This document shows, piece after piece, positions 1 through 5,881 of a DNA stretch of 8,042 nt (positions are counted from its first letter, which is position 1; each line of letters begins with the position of its first letter). A program made the position numbers and the translations under genes. The notes beneath the pieces were generated by a model, which was given only the letters and a program-made list of their open reading frames with translations, searched no databases and was not told where the DNA came from. Source of the stretch: Comamonadaceae bacterium (GTDB lineage: Bacteria; Pseudomonadota; Gammaproteobacteria; Burkholderiales; Burkholderiaceae_C); the NCBI GenBank assembly GCA_027490485.1, contig JAIXYA010000293.1, forward strand, positions 1 to 8,042, read 5' to 3'.

Positions 1-455
1 AAACAGGCAAATTCATGCCCAGCAGTGACCGCGGCAAATATGAAGTGCTGCAATGGTTGATGTTCCAAATGGGCGGCGTGGGTCCCATGCTGGGTCAAGC
101 CCACCACTTTCGCATTTACGCCCCAGAAAAAGTGCCCTATGGCATTGAGCGCTACACGAATGAAGCGCGGCGTTTGTATGGCGTCATGGACCGGCAACTG
201 GCGCATCACCGCTATATCGCTGGCAAAAGCTACAGCATCGCCGATATCGCCATCTTTCCTTGGGTGCGCAGTTGGGCACACCAAGGCATCGATTGGGCAG
301 ATTACCCTCGCCTCAAGGAATGGTTTGACATCATCGGAGCACGTCCAGCGGTGCAACGTGGTTGCGCGGTGTTGGCCGATTTGCGCAAACCCCTGCAAGA
401 CGATAAAAAAGCCATGGAAACCCTGTTTGGCAAGACCCAATACGAGAAGCGCTAA
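1..455 (+). CDS. Glutathione S-transferase family protein, YfcG/YghU-like (C-terminal part, 5' end outside window)
   Basis: The frame is open from the first complete codon at nt 3 and ends at TAA 453-455, giving about 150 C-terminal residues. The N-terminal thioredoxin-like domain with the catalytic residue lies upstream of the window. What is visible is the all-helical C-terminal GST domain: LQWLMFQMGGVGPMLGQAHHF, then PYGIERY, then the N-capping/hydrophobic-staple segment YSIADIAIFPWV and a final VQRG helix. From memory, these match E. coli YfcG closely (LQWLFWQVGGLGPMLGQNHHF; YSIADIA). YfcG/YghU (Nu-class) enzymes bind two glutathiones and act mainly as disulfide-bond oxidoreductases in the cytoplasm rather than as classical conjugating GSTs. 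The ATG at nt 15 is internal, because the preceding codons (TGKF) continue the family sequence. The neighbouring two genes are unrelated in fold, so no shared function is implied. The family call is firm; the exact substrate is unknown. Confidence 0.9.
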   Translation, partial: TGKFMPSSDRGKYEVLQWLMFQMGGVGPMLGQAHHFRIYAPEKVPYGIERYTNEARRLYGVMDRQLAHHRYIAGKSYSIADIAIFPWVRSWAHQGIDWADYPRLKEWFDIIGARPAVQRGCAVLADLRKPLQDDKKAMETLFGKTQYEKR

Positions 456-470
456 GCAGCCAACAGGCGA

Positions 471-493
471 GAGTTGATAATAGCTATCAACTC
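471..493. repeat. Perfect 9-bp inverted repeat (hairpin or operator) upstream of the lipoprotein gene
   Basis: The arm GAGTTGATA (471-479) is exactly complementary to TATCAACTC (485-493), with the 5-nt loop ATAGC. It lies 15 nt after the GST stop and 18 nt before the ATG at 512. No T-run follows, so it is not a standard intrinsic terminator. A GATAAT hexamer (476-481, 5/6 match to a -10 box) sits inside it. It could therefore be an operator, an mRNA hairpin, or a remnant of a dispersed intergenic repeat. Only the symmetry is certain. Confidence 0.6.
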
Positions 494-511
494 CGTCCTA
501 GCTGTTTGACC

Positions 512-1204
512 ATGCGCCCATTTTTCTCCTCTTCCTTTGCAGCTTTGCTGGCGTTTGTTTTTGTTCTGAGCGCTTGTTCGGACTCCAAGCCTGTGGCAGA
601 ACCCAAATTCAAACCCATTCCTGAAAAACGCACGGATAGCAAAGGTGACCCCGAGACATTTGATCGGCGGGTGCAAGCGGTGATGAATGAAGGCTCGCAA
701 AGCCAAGAAGGCCTTGCCGAAGCGCCCAGGGCCGCTAAAGCCAGGCCACCCAATTCTGGCAAAGAGCCCATGGTGTTGCTTGACACCACCAACCGCCCCT
801 TGGGTGAGGTTGTTCACTACAAAGACAAGATGGATTACTACGAATGCAAAGGCATCGTTGCGCCTTGGTTTCGAGAGTTGATTGTGGCGGAGATGAATTA
901 TTTCAACGAACTGGCTGATTTGGCTTTTGTCGATCCTGAACACTGCATCGTGACCTATGGCACAGAAAAAAGCCTGACCCCAGGGCGTATCGGGGTGCAA
1001 TTGTTTGAAACCCGCAAAGAGTTTGACAAATGTGTGCGTGGCGATTTTTGCCCTATCTTCCGCACCGTGAACTTTGTGCCCATCAACAAATCTTTGATGC
1101 GCTCCTACTTCTTATCTAATACCAATTCCAAAGAAATTTTCCAGCACTGCGTTACCGATACGGGTAAATGGCACCGCAATTCCACCTGCTACACCATCGA
1201 ATGA
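512..1204 (+). CDS. Putative lipoprotein of unknown function with a six-cysteine C-terminal domain (paralog of the next gene)
   Basis: I do not recognise a named family. The 230-residue product begins with a lipoprotein signal peptide: MR, a hydrophobic stretch at residues 4-19, and lipobox LSAC with lipidated Cys22. Ser23 at +2 suggests outer-membrane sorting. Residues 23-84 are a polar, Lys/Pro/Glu-rich linker that looks disordered. Residues 85-226 form a domain with six cysteines (112, 145, 174, 180, 213, 226). It contains CKGIVAPWFRE, CVRGDFCPxxRTV (174-186) and KSLMRSYF (193-200). The gene at 1270-1929 encodes the same domain with near-identical cysteine spacing, so the two are tandem duplicates. 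I infer three disulfides formed in the periplasm. I chose ATG 512 over the in-frame TTG at 506 because it puts the signal peptide in standard form. No Shine-Dalgarno is evident for either start. Function is unknown. Confidence 0.82.
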   Translation: MRPFFSSSFAALLAFVFVLSACSDSKPVAEPKFKPIPEKRTDSKGDPETFDRRVQAVMNEGSQSQEGLAEAPRAAKARPPNSGKEPMVLLDTTNRPLGEVVHYKDKMDYYECKGIVAPWFRELIVAEMNYFNELADLAFVDPEHCIVTYGTEKSLTPGRIGVQLFETRKEFDKCVRGDFCPIFRTVNFVPINKSLMRSYFLSNTNSKEIFQHCVTDTGKWHRNSTCYTIE

Positions 1205-1245
1205 GCGTGAACCGCCTCAAGACTTTGTTTCTTTGGTCGATTAAC

Positions 1246-1264
1246 AGAGGTCACCTCTTTTTTT
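1246..1264 (+). terminator. Terminator-like hairpin in the leader of the secreted six-cysteine gene
   Basis: The stem is AGAGG (1246-1250) / CCTCT (1254-1258) with a 3-nt TCA loop, followed by a run of seven T (1258-1264). It lies 41 nt after the stop at 1204 and ends 5 nt before the ATG at 1270. The 5-bp stem is short, so termination may be partial. The left arm AGAGGT is also the only Shine-Dalgarno-like sequence nearby and would be sequestered when the hairpin forms. Confidence 0.5.
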
Positions 1265-1269
1265 GAGCT

Positions 1270-1929
1270 ATGAATACCTTGCGCTTTTCAGTTTTATCCG
1301 TCTTGTTGGGCCTGCAGTGCTTGTGGCTAGCCCCTGCTTGGGCCAATGACCCGCCCCCAAAGCCTGCTGATGCGAAGGGCGAGCCAGCCAAGGACGAAAA
1401 AGGGGGCGCCAAGGCCGATAAACCGACCCGTACCTTTGAAGGTCAAGAGCCGCTTTTTTACTTTGATTCCAAACGTCGCCCCTATATCGAGCCCTTCCAT
1501 AAAACTGAAGGAGAAGAGTATTTTGTGTGTCGCGGCGTGATTGGTGAGTGGTTCCGCCAACAAATGGCTGAAGAAGCCAATATGCTGGCAGCCAAAGACG
1601 GCTTGGACAAAGTCACCGGCTCCACCTGTGCGGTGCGCTTGGTGGCAACGAACCATGGCAAAAAATTGCCCATTGTGTCTGTCGAGTTGTATGTCAACTC
1701 CAATGTCATGCGAAGCTGCATATTGGGCGACTCTTGCCCACAGTCACGTACCGTCATCATGTATGTGTTGGATAAAACCCTGTACCGCAGTTATTTCATC
1801 ACCGACCAAGAGCGGAAAATTCGCCGCACCTACTGCTTAGATAACAAAAGCAAAATATTGGCCAAAGAAGAATGCTGGCACCATTTCTTTGACAAAGCGG
1901 CCAAAGAAAAATCCAAAGACAAGCACTGA
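1270..1929 (+). CDS. Secreted periplasmic protein of unknown function with a six-cysteine domain (paralog of the preceding lipoprotein)
   Basis: The family is not recognised by name. The 219-residue product has a Sec signal peptide (hydrophobic 6-20) with a likely cleavage site AWA|ND after residue 25, so the mature form should be soluble in the periplasm. Residues 26-58 are a Pro/Lys/Glu/Ala-rich charged linker. Residues 60-202 hold the domain, with cysteines at 87, 120, 150, 156, 189 and 202, and the motifs CRGVIGEWFRQ, CILGDSCPxxRTV (150-162) and KTLYRSYF (169-176). The C-terminus is Lys-rich. Against the preceding lipoprotein I count 18 identities in 61 ungapped positions up to the second cysteine, and 18 in 53 from the third to the sixth, with one gap between. 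The start is ATG 1270. A GAG lies only 2 nt upstream, too close for a normal ribosome site. It is convergent with the tRNA genes downstream. Function is unknown. Confidence 0.82.
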   Translation: MNTLRFSVLSVLLGLQCLWLAPAWANDPPPKPADAKGEPAKDEKGGAKADKPTRTFEGQEPLFYFDSKRRPYIEPFHKTEGEEYFVCRGVIGEWFRQQMAEEANMLAAKDGLDKVTGSTCAVRLVATNHGKKLPIVSVELYVNSNVMRSCILGDSCPQSRTVIMYVLDKTLYRSYFITDQERKIRRTYCLDNKSKILAKEECWHHFFDKAAKEKSKDKH

Positions 1930-1945
1930 TTGAAGAATGCCAAAT

Positions 1946-2022
1946 TGGCCTGACCGGAGGGGATCGAACCCCCGACCCACAGCTTAGAAGGCTGTTGCTC
2001 TATCCAACTGAGCTACGGTCAG
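1946..2022 (-). tRNA. tRNA-Arg (anticodon TCT)
   Basis: On the minus strand the sequence folds into a full 77-nt cloverleaf. The acceptor CTGACCG pairs over 7 bp with CGGTCAG. Positions 8-9 are TA. The D stem is GCTC/GAGC. The anticodon stem ACAGC/GCTGT closes the loop CTTCTAA (anticodon TCT, reading AGA). The variable loop is GGGTC, and the T arm is GGGGG-TTCGATC-CCCTC. G73 and a genome-encoded CCA (1946-1948) complete the gene. The first pair is C1-G72. It lies 40 nt downstream of tRNA-Pro in the same direction, with a terminator-like hairpin between them. I see no separate promoter in that gap. Confidence 0.96.
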
Positions 2023-2036
2023 AATGCAAGAAAAAA

Positions 2037-2059
2037 GGCCCCAGCAGGGGCCTTTTTTT
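2037..2059. terminator. Bidirectional terminator-like hairpin between the two tRNA genes
   Basis: A 6-bp all-G/C stem, GGCCCC (2037-2042) / GGGGCC (2047-2052), has a 4-nt AGCA loop. Seven T follow on the + strand (2053-2059) and six A precede it (2031-2036), which read as six T on the minus strand. It fits the intrinsic terminator pattern in both directions. On the + strand it could stop read-through from the six-cysteine genes. On the minus strand it comes 10 nt after the CCA of tRNA-Pro and before tRNA-Arg. Confidence 0.8.
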
Positions 2060-2062
2060 GTG

Positions 2063-2139
<77 letters not shown>

Positions 2140-2148
2140 ATGAGGTCT

Positions 2149-2178
2149 ATTCTACCCACACAAAGTGTCCGCTCTCGA
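2149..2178 (-). promoter_or_regulatory. Candidate sigma-70 promoter for tRNA-Pro
   Basis: Reading the minus strand, the -35 candidate is TCGAGA (2178-2173, 4/6 match) and the -10 is TAGAAT (2154-2149, 5/6 match), with an 18-nt spacer. The tRNA begins 9 nt after the -10, so the 5' leader would be only a few nucleotides. It diverges from the bclA promoter. Assigned by eye from hexamer match and position. Confidence 0.55.
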
Positions 2179-2192
2179 TCTCTCCTGAAATA

Positions 2193-2206
2193 TGCATTTT
2201 GTTGCA
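2193..2206. promoter_or_regulatory. BoxR/BzdR-type operator TGCA-N6-TGCA
   Basis: TGCA (2193-2196), six bases TTTTGT, then TGCA (2203-2206) is an exact instance of the operator core I recall for BzdR and BoxR. These are XRE-type repressors of benzoate catabolism that sense benzoyl-CoA. It sits 27 bp before the benzoate-CoA ligase start and overlaps the candidate -35, which is the expected place for a repressor site. The pairing of this motif with bclA is the main support. The boxR gene itself is not in the window. Confidence 0.72.
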
Positions 2207-2227
2207 TCTCATGCTAAGCAATAATAT
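2199..2227 (+). promoter_or_regulatory. Candidate bclA-operon promoter, possibly giving a leaderless mRNA
   Basis: The -35 candidate TTGTTG (2199-2204, 3/6) and -10 candidate TAATAT (2222-2227, 4/6) are separated by 17 nt. The start site would fall near 2233-2235, at the ATG (2234). There is no Shine-Dalgarno in front of that ATG, which fits. The hexamers are weak matches, so the exact start is uncertain. Confidence 0.4.
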
Positions 2228-2230
2228 GCA
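2217..2230. promoter_or_regulatory. Second, one-mismatch BoxR-type site AGCA-N6-TGCA
   Basis: AGCA (2217-2220), ATAATA, TGCA (2227-2230) matches the TGCA-N6-TGCA pattern except for one base in the left half. It is centred 24 bp (a little over two helical turns) from the first site and covers the candidate -10. Two in-phase sites would suit cooperative repressor binding. It is weaker evidence than the perfect copy. Confidence 0.42.
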
Positions 2231-2233
2231 CAT

Positions 2234-3811
2234 ATGTCTGATCATTTGTCCGTTAACGCAAGCCCAAGCGCTGCGGTCATCCCAAAGTTCTACAACGCAG
2301 CGCTTGATTTGCTCTCGCGACATGCAACACGTTCTGACAAAACGGCCTATATCGATGCGACGACTGGCGAGACACTGAGCTACGGCCAGCTAGAAGATCA
2401 AGCCCACCGTTTTGCCCAAGGTTTGCATGAGGCTGGTTTTCAGCAAGAGCAACGTGTCTTGCTGTGTATGCACGATGGATTGCGTTGGCCGGTGGTGTTC
2501 TTGGGCTGCATCTTGGCTGGTGTGGTGCCGGTGGCAGTCAACACCTTGCTCACACCCAAAGACTATGCCTTCATGCTGCAAGACTCCAGAGCCCATGGCT
2601 TAGTGGTTTCTGAAGCCTTGTGGCCACAGTTTGCCGACATCCTGCACACCGCCCCAGCGTGTAAGCAGGTGTTCATCGATTCTGATGTTCCACCAGCACA
2701 TGCCAAAAGCATTGCCCAAGTGATTCGAGATGCCCAGCGTTTGCAAAATGCCGCAACCACCTTGGCAGATGATGTGTGTTTTTGGTTGTACTCCAGCGGC
2801 TCCACCGGTTCGCCCAAAGGAACGCTGCATTTGCACAGCCACATCATTCAAACAGCGTATTTGTATGGCCAAGGTGTACTTGGCTTGCAAGAAAACGATG
2901 TGGTGTTTTCTGCTGCCAAATTGTTCTTCGCTTACGGCCTAGGCAATGCCCTCAGCTTCCCACTGGCGCAAGGTGCCACCACGGTTCTGCTGGGCAAACG
3001 CGCTACACCCACAGATGTGTTTCATTTGCTCAAGACCCATCGGCCTACGGTGTTTTATGGCGTTCCCACCCTGTTTGCCAGTTTGCTGGCAGATGCCGAA
3101 CGCCCTAGGGCCCAAGACTTGAATTTACGCGTCTGTACCAGTGCAGGTGAAGCCTTGCCCGCCGAGATTGGCAAGCGCTGGCAAGCCGAGTTTGGCGTCG
3201 ATATTTTGGACGGCATTGGTTCGACCGAAATGCTGCACATCTTTTTATCCAACCGCCCCGGCCGTATTCGCTATGGCACCACCGGCGAAGTGGTGCCTGG
3301 CTACGCTTTGCGCTTGGTCAATGACGAAGGACATCTTTGCGCGGTGGGCGAGTTGGGCGAGTTGCAAATTCAAGGCCCCACCTCTGCCATCATGTACTGG
3401 AACAACCGCGAAAAAACCAAGCACACCTTTGCAGGTGAGTGGACGCGCAGCGGCGACAAATACAGCTGCGATGAAGATGGCTACTACACCTATGGCGGTC
3501 GCAGCGACGATATGTTGAAGGTGGGCGGAATTTATGTGTCGCCCTTTGAAGTCGAAGCCTCGCTGATGACGCACCCCGGGGTCTTAGAGGCGGCAGTCAT
3601 CGGGGTGGAAGACGAACAGGGTTTGACCAAGCCAAAAGCATTTGTGGTGAACAAACCGGGGCATGCATTGACGGCCGATGAATTAAAGCAGCATGTCAAA
3701 TCGCATCTGGCACCCTACAAATACCCGCGCTGGGTAGAGTTTGTCGCCGAATTGCCCAAGACCGCCACAGGCAAAATTCAACGCTTTAAACTGCGTGCCA
3801 TTTCAAAATAA
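2234..3811 (+). CDS. bclA: Benzoate-CoA ligase (aromatic acid AMP-dependent acyl-CoA synthetase, EC 6.2.1.25)
   Basis: This 525-residue ANL-superfamily enzyme activates an aromatic acid with ATP to the acyl-adenylate and then to the CoA thioester in the cytoplasm. Motifs in order: P-loop YSSGSTGSPKG (186-196); SAAKLFFAYGLGNAL (226-240), an aromatic-pocket segment I recall as typical of benzoate-CoA ligases; SAGEALP (303-309); DGIGSTEMLHIF (326-337); SGDKY with ribose-binding Asp408; hinge and C-domain entry GRSDDMLKVGG (422-432); and catalytic Lys514 in PKTATGKIQR. The length is normal for the family. ATG 2234 is the only reasonable Met; the next is residue 79. No Shine-Dalgarno precedes it. 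The TGCA-N6-TGCA element upstream and the aromatic-type ABC transporter downstream support benzoate, rather than a fatty acid, as substrate. Hydroxy- or aminobenzoates remain possible. It is first in the operon, 22 nt before the binding-protein gene. Confidence 0.9.
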   Translation: MSDHLSVNASPSAAVIPKFYNAALDLLSRHATRSDKTAYIDATTGETLSYGQLEDQAHRFAQGLHEAGFQQEQRVLLCMHDGLRWPVVFLGCILAGVVPVAVNTLLTPKDYAFMLQDSRAHGLVVSEALWPQFADILHTAPACKQVFIDSDVPPAHAKSIAQVIRDAQRLQNAATTLADDVCFWLYSSGSTGSPKGTLHLHSHIIQTAYLYGQGVLGLQENDVVFSAAKLFFAYGLGNALSFPLAQGATTVLLGKRATPTDVFHLLKTHRPTVFYGVPTLFASLLADAERPRAQDLNLRVCTSAGEALPAEIGKRWQAEFGVDILDGIGSTEMLHIFLSNRPGRIRYGTTGEVVPGYALRLVNDEGHLCAVGELGELQIQGPTSAIMYWNNREKTKHTFAGEWTRSGDKYSCDEDGYYTYGGRSDDMLKVGGIYVSPFEVEASLMTHPGVLEAAVIGVEDEQGLTKPKAFVVNKPGHALTADELKQHVKSHLAPYKYPRWVEFVAELPKTATGKIQRFKLRAISK

Positions 3812-3833
3812 ATCATCTGACCAAGGGAACATC

Positions 3834-5018
3834 ATGACCAATCGCCGGCAACTATTGACAAGCACTGCAGCCATCGTTGGTGCAGCAAGTTCTGGACTTT
3901 GGATGCCTGCGCGAGCACAAAACAGCAAGCTGCGCATAGGTCTGATGCTGCCCTACACCGGCACGTTTACCCAGCTGGGTGTGGCCATTGACAACGGCTT
4001 TCGCATGGCCTTGCAAGAAGCAGGTGGCAAAGTCGGTGGCCGTGAGGTGGAGTTCTTCAAGGTGGACGATGAGTCCGAGCCTTCCAAAGGTGTGGAAAAC
4101 GCCAACAAACTGGTGCAACGCGACAAAGTCGATGTGCTGATTGGCACAGTTCACTCTGGCGTACAAATGGGTATCCACAAAGTTGCGCGTGAAACCGGTG
4201 TGCTCAACATCATTCCGAATGCAGGCATGCATGCAGCCACCCGTGCCTTGTGCGCGCCCAATGTATTTCGCACCTCCTTCACCAATGGCCAACCTACCCA
4301 AGCGTTGGGCAAAGTCATGGTGGAAAAAGGGCACAAAAAAGCAGTGTGGATTACTTGGAAATACGCGGCGGGTGACGAAGCTGGCGAAAGTTTCAAAGAG
4401 GGCTACACAGCTGCTGGCGGCACCATCGTCAAAGAGCTGGGGCTGCCTTTTCCCAATGTGGAGTTCCAAGCGCTGCTGACCGAAATCGCTTCCATCAAAC
4501 CCGATGCCGTGGCGTGTTTCTTCTCAGGCGGGGGTGCCGCCAAGTTCATCCGTGATTACGCAGCAGCTGGTTTGAAAGGCAAGATCCCTTTGTATGGCTC
4601 TGGCTTCCTCACAGAAGGCTTGCTAGACGACGAGTTAGCGCCATCCGCCCAAGGCATCATGACCACACTGCACTACAGCACTTCCTTGCAAAGCAAGCGC
4701 AACGACGCGTTTCGTTTGGCCTATGCCAAAACCTACAAAATGCAGCCCGACGTTTTTGCGGTGCAAGGCTATGACGCGGGTTTGTTGTTGTTGCAGGGTG
4801 CCGCGGCCGTCAATGGTGATTTGTCGAATAAAAAGGCTTTGTATGCCGCCATGGAAGGCGCTGTGATTGACAGCCCACGCGGCAAATGGACCATGAGCAA
4901 AGCCCATAACCCTGTGCAAGACATGTACTTGCGTGTGGTGCAAGGCAAAGAAAACAAGGTGTTGGGTGTGGCAGCCAAAGCCCTCTCCGATTCAGGTGCT
5001 GGTTGCAAGCTGGTCTGA
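3834..5018 (+). CDS. ABC transporter periplasmic substrate-binding protein (Leu/Ile/Val-BP type), probably for benzoate or related aromatic acid
   Basis: This 394-residue type I periplasmic binding protein (Peripla_BP_6-like) would capture substrate and deliver it to the permease pair encoded next. The signal peptide has a twin-arginine-like N-region (NRRQLL, 3-8) and a likely cleavage site ARA|QN after residue 28. The mature start LRIGLMLPYTGTF is typical of the family. GTVHSGV (104-110) and PNAG (128-131) fall where ligand-contacting loops usually lie. ATG 3834 is preceded by AAGGGA at good spacing. The frame also extends upstream to 3741, but that would overlap bclA and add a non-signal N-terminus. 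Liv-type systems for aromatic acids are known (HbaEFGH in Rhodopseudomonas, and systems within box clusters), and adjacency to bclA points to benzoate. A true branched-chain amino acid role cannot be ruled out from sequence alone. Confidence 0.88.
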   Translation: MTNRRQLLTSTAAIVGAASSGLWMPARAQNSKLRIGLMLPYTGTFTQLGVAIDNGFRMALQEAGGKVGGREVEFFKVDDESEPSKGVENANKLVQRDKVDVLIGTVHSGVQMGIHKVARETGVLNIIPNAGMHAATRALCAPNVFRTSFTNGQPTQALGKVMVEKGHKKAVWITWKYAAGDEAGESFKEGYTAAGGTIVKELGLPFPNVEFQALLTEIASIKPDAVACFFSGGGAAKFIRDYAAAGLKGKIPLYGSGFLTEGLLDDELAPSAQGIMTTLHYSTSLQSKRNDAFRLAYAKTYKMQPDVFAVQGYDAGLLLLQGAAAVNGDLSNKKALYAAMEGAVIDSPRGKWTMSKAHNPVQDMYLRVVQGKENKVLGVAAKALSDSGAGCKLV

Positions 5019-5881
5019 TGGATCTCGTTAACTTCTTTATTCAACTGCTCAACAGCGTTCAATACGGTCTGCTGCTGTTTTTGTTGGCAGCGGGTCTGAC
5101 CTTGATTTTTGGCATCATGGGCGTGGTCAATTTGGCGCATGGCAGTTTTTACATGCTGGGCGCCTATCTGGCTTATGCCTTGTCTGGCGCTTGGGACAAC
5201 CTGGCTTTGGCCATTGCGGCGGGCACCGTATTGAGTGTGGCTTTCGGCTGGTTGCTGGAAAAATTACTCTTTCGCCACTTTTACCACCGAAGCCACCTAG
5301 ACCAAGTCTTGCTCACCTTTGGCCTGATCTATATTTTTGAAGAACTGCGCTCCATGCTGTGGGGAGACGATGTTCACAGTGTGGGCGTGCCTGCCGCGTT
5401 GGATTGGTCGTTACAACTGACCGACACCCTGTCCTACCCCGCTTACCGCTTGTTCATGTTGGCGATTTGTACCGCCTTGGCGTTGGGCTTGTGGCTGCTC
5501 ATCAGCAAAACCAAGCTGGGCATGAAAATCCGCGCAGGCGCCTTCAACAGTGACATGGCGCAAGCCTTGGGCATCAACATTGTTCGCTTGCACTCGCTGG
5601 TGTTTGCCATGGGTGTGGCGTTGGCTGCCTTGGGCGGCATGCTGATTGCCCCGCTCTCCAGCGTCTACCCGCACATGGGTTCACAAGTGCTGATCATGTG
5701 CTTTGTGGTGGTGGTCATTGGTGGCATTGGGTCGGTGCGTGGCGCACTCACCGCCGCCTTGTTGGTCGGTTTGGTAGACACCTTTGGCAAGGTGTTGTTG
5801 CCGCAATTTGCCAGCATGTTGGTGTATGTGTTGATGGCCTTGGTGCTGCTTTACAAACCAGAAGGCTTGTTCAAACAATGA
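5018..5881 (+). CDS. ABC transporter permease, LivH type
   Basis: This 287-residue inner-membrane protein has about eight hydrophobic segments and is one half of the translocation channel. The family signatures are FGIMGVVNLAHGSFYMLGAY (31-50), the EAA-like cytoplasmic coupling loop that contacts the ATPase (about 170-191, with ALGIN), and GGIGSVRGAL (235-244) near the last helices. The start ATG 5018 overlaps the stop of the binding-protein gene by one base (TGATG), a classic translational coupling arrangement. An in-frame TTG at 5003 was rejected. No clear Shine-Dalgarno is present, as expected for coupled translation. Its length and motifs are normal. It should pair with the LivM-type protein encoded next and export nothing itself; import of an aromatic acid is inferred from the operon. 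Confidence 0.92.
   Translation: MDLVNFFIQLLNSVQYGLLLFLLAAGLTLIFGIMGVVNLAHGSFYMLGAYLAYALSGAWDNLALAIAAGTVLSVAFGWLLEKLLFRHFYHRSHLDQVLLTFGLIYIFEELRSMLWGDDVHSVGVPAALDWSLQLTDTLSYPAYRLFMLAICTALALGLWLLISKTKLGMKIRAGAFNSDMAQALGINIVRLHSLVFAMGVALAALGGMLIAPLSSVYPHMGSQVLIMCFVVVVIGGIGSVRGALTAALLVGLVDTFGKVLLPQFASMLVYVLMALVLLYKPEGLFKQ

Noticed and set aside
452..1000. A 182-codon minus-strand frame opposite the lipoprotein gene
   Set aside because: It is a shadow frame with no domain or signal. The + strand frame has a lipobox and a conserved paralog.
1939..1949. GCCAA-A-TTGGC symmetry just after tRNA-Arg as a terminator
   Set aside because: The 1-nt loop cannot form a stable hairpin, it overlaps the tRNA CCA end, and no T-run follows on either strand.
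3741..3833. Upstream extension of the binding-protein frame
   Set aside because: It would overlap bclA by 71 nt and bury the signal peptide. ATG 3834 has a ribosome site and a proper signal sequence.
3852..4469. A 205-codon minus-strand frame opposite the binding-protein gene
   Set aside because: It has no family features; the sense strand is a full-length, well-conserved binding protein.
5698..5877. Upstream extension of the LivM frame inside LivH
   Set aside because: The residues match no permease N-terminus; ATG 5878 in the ATGA overlap is the family-consistent start.
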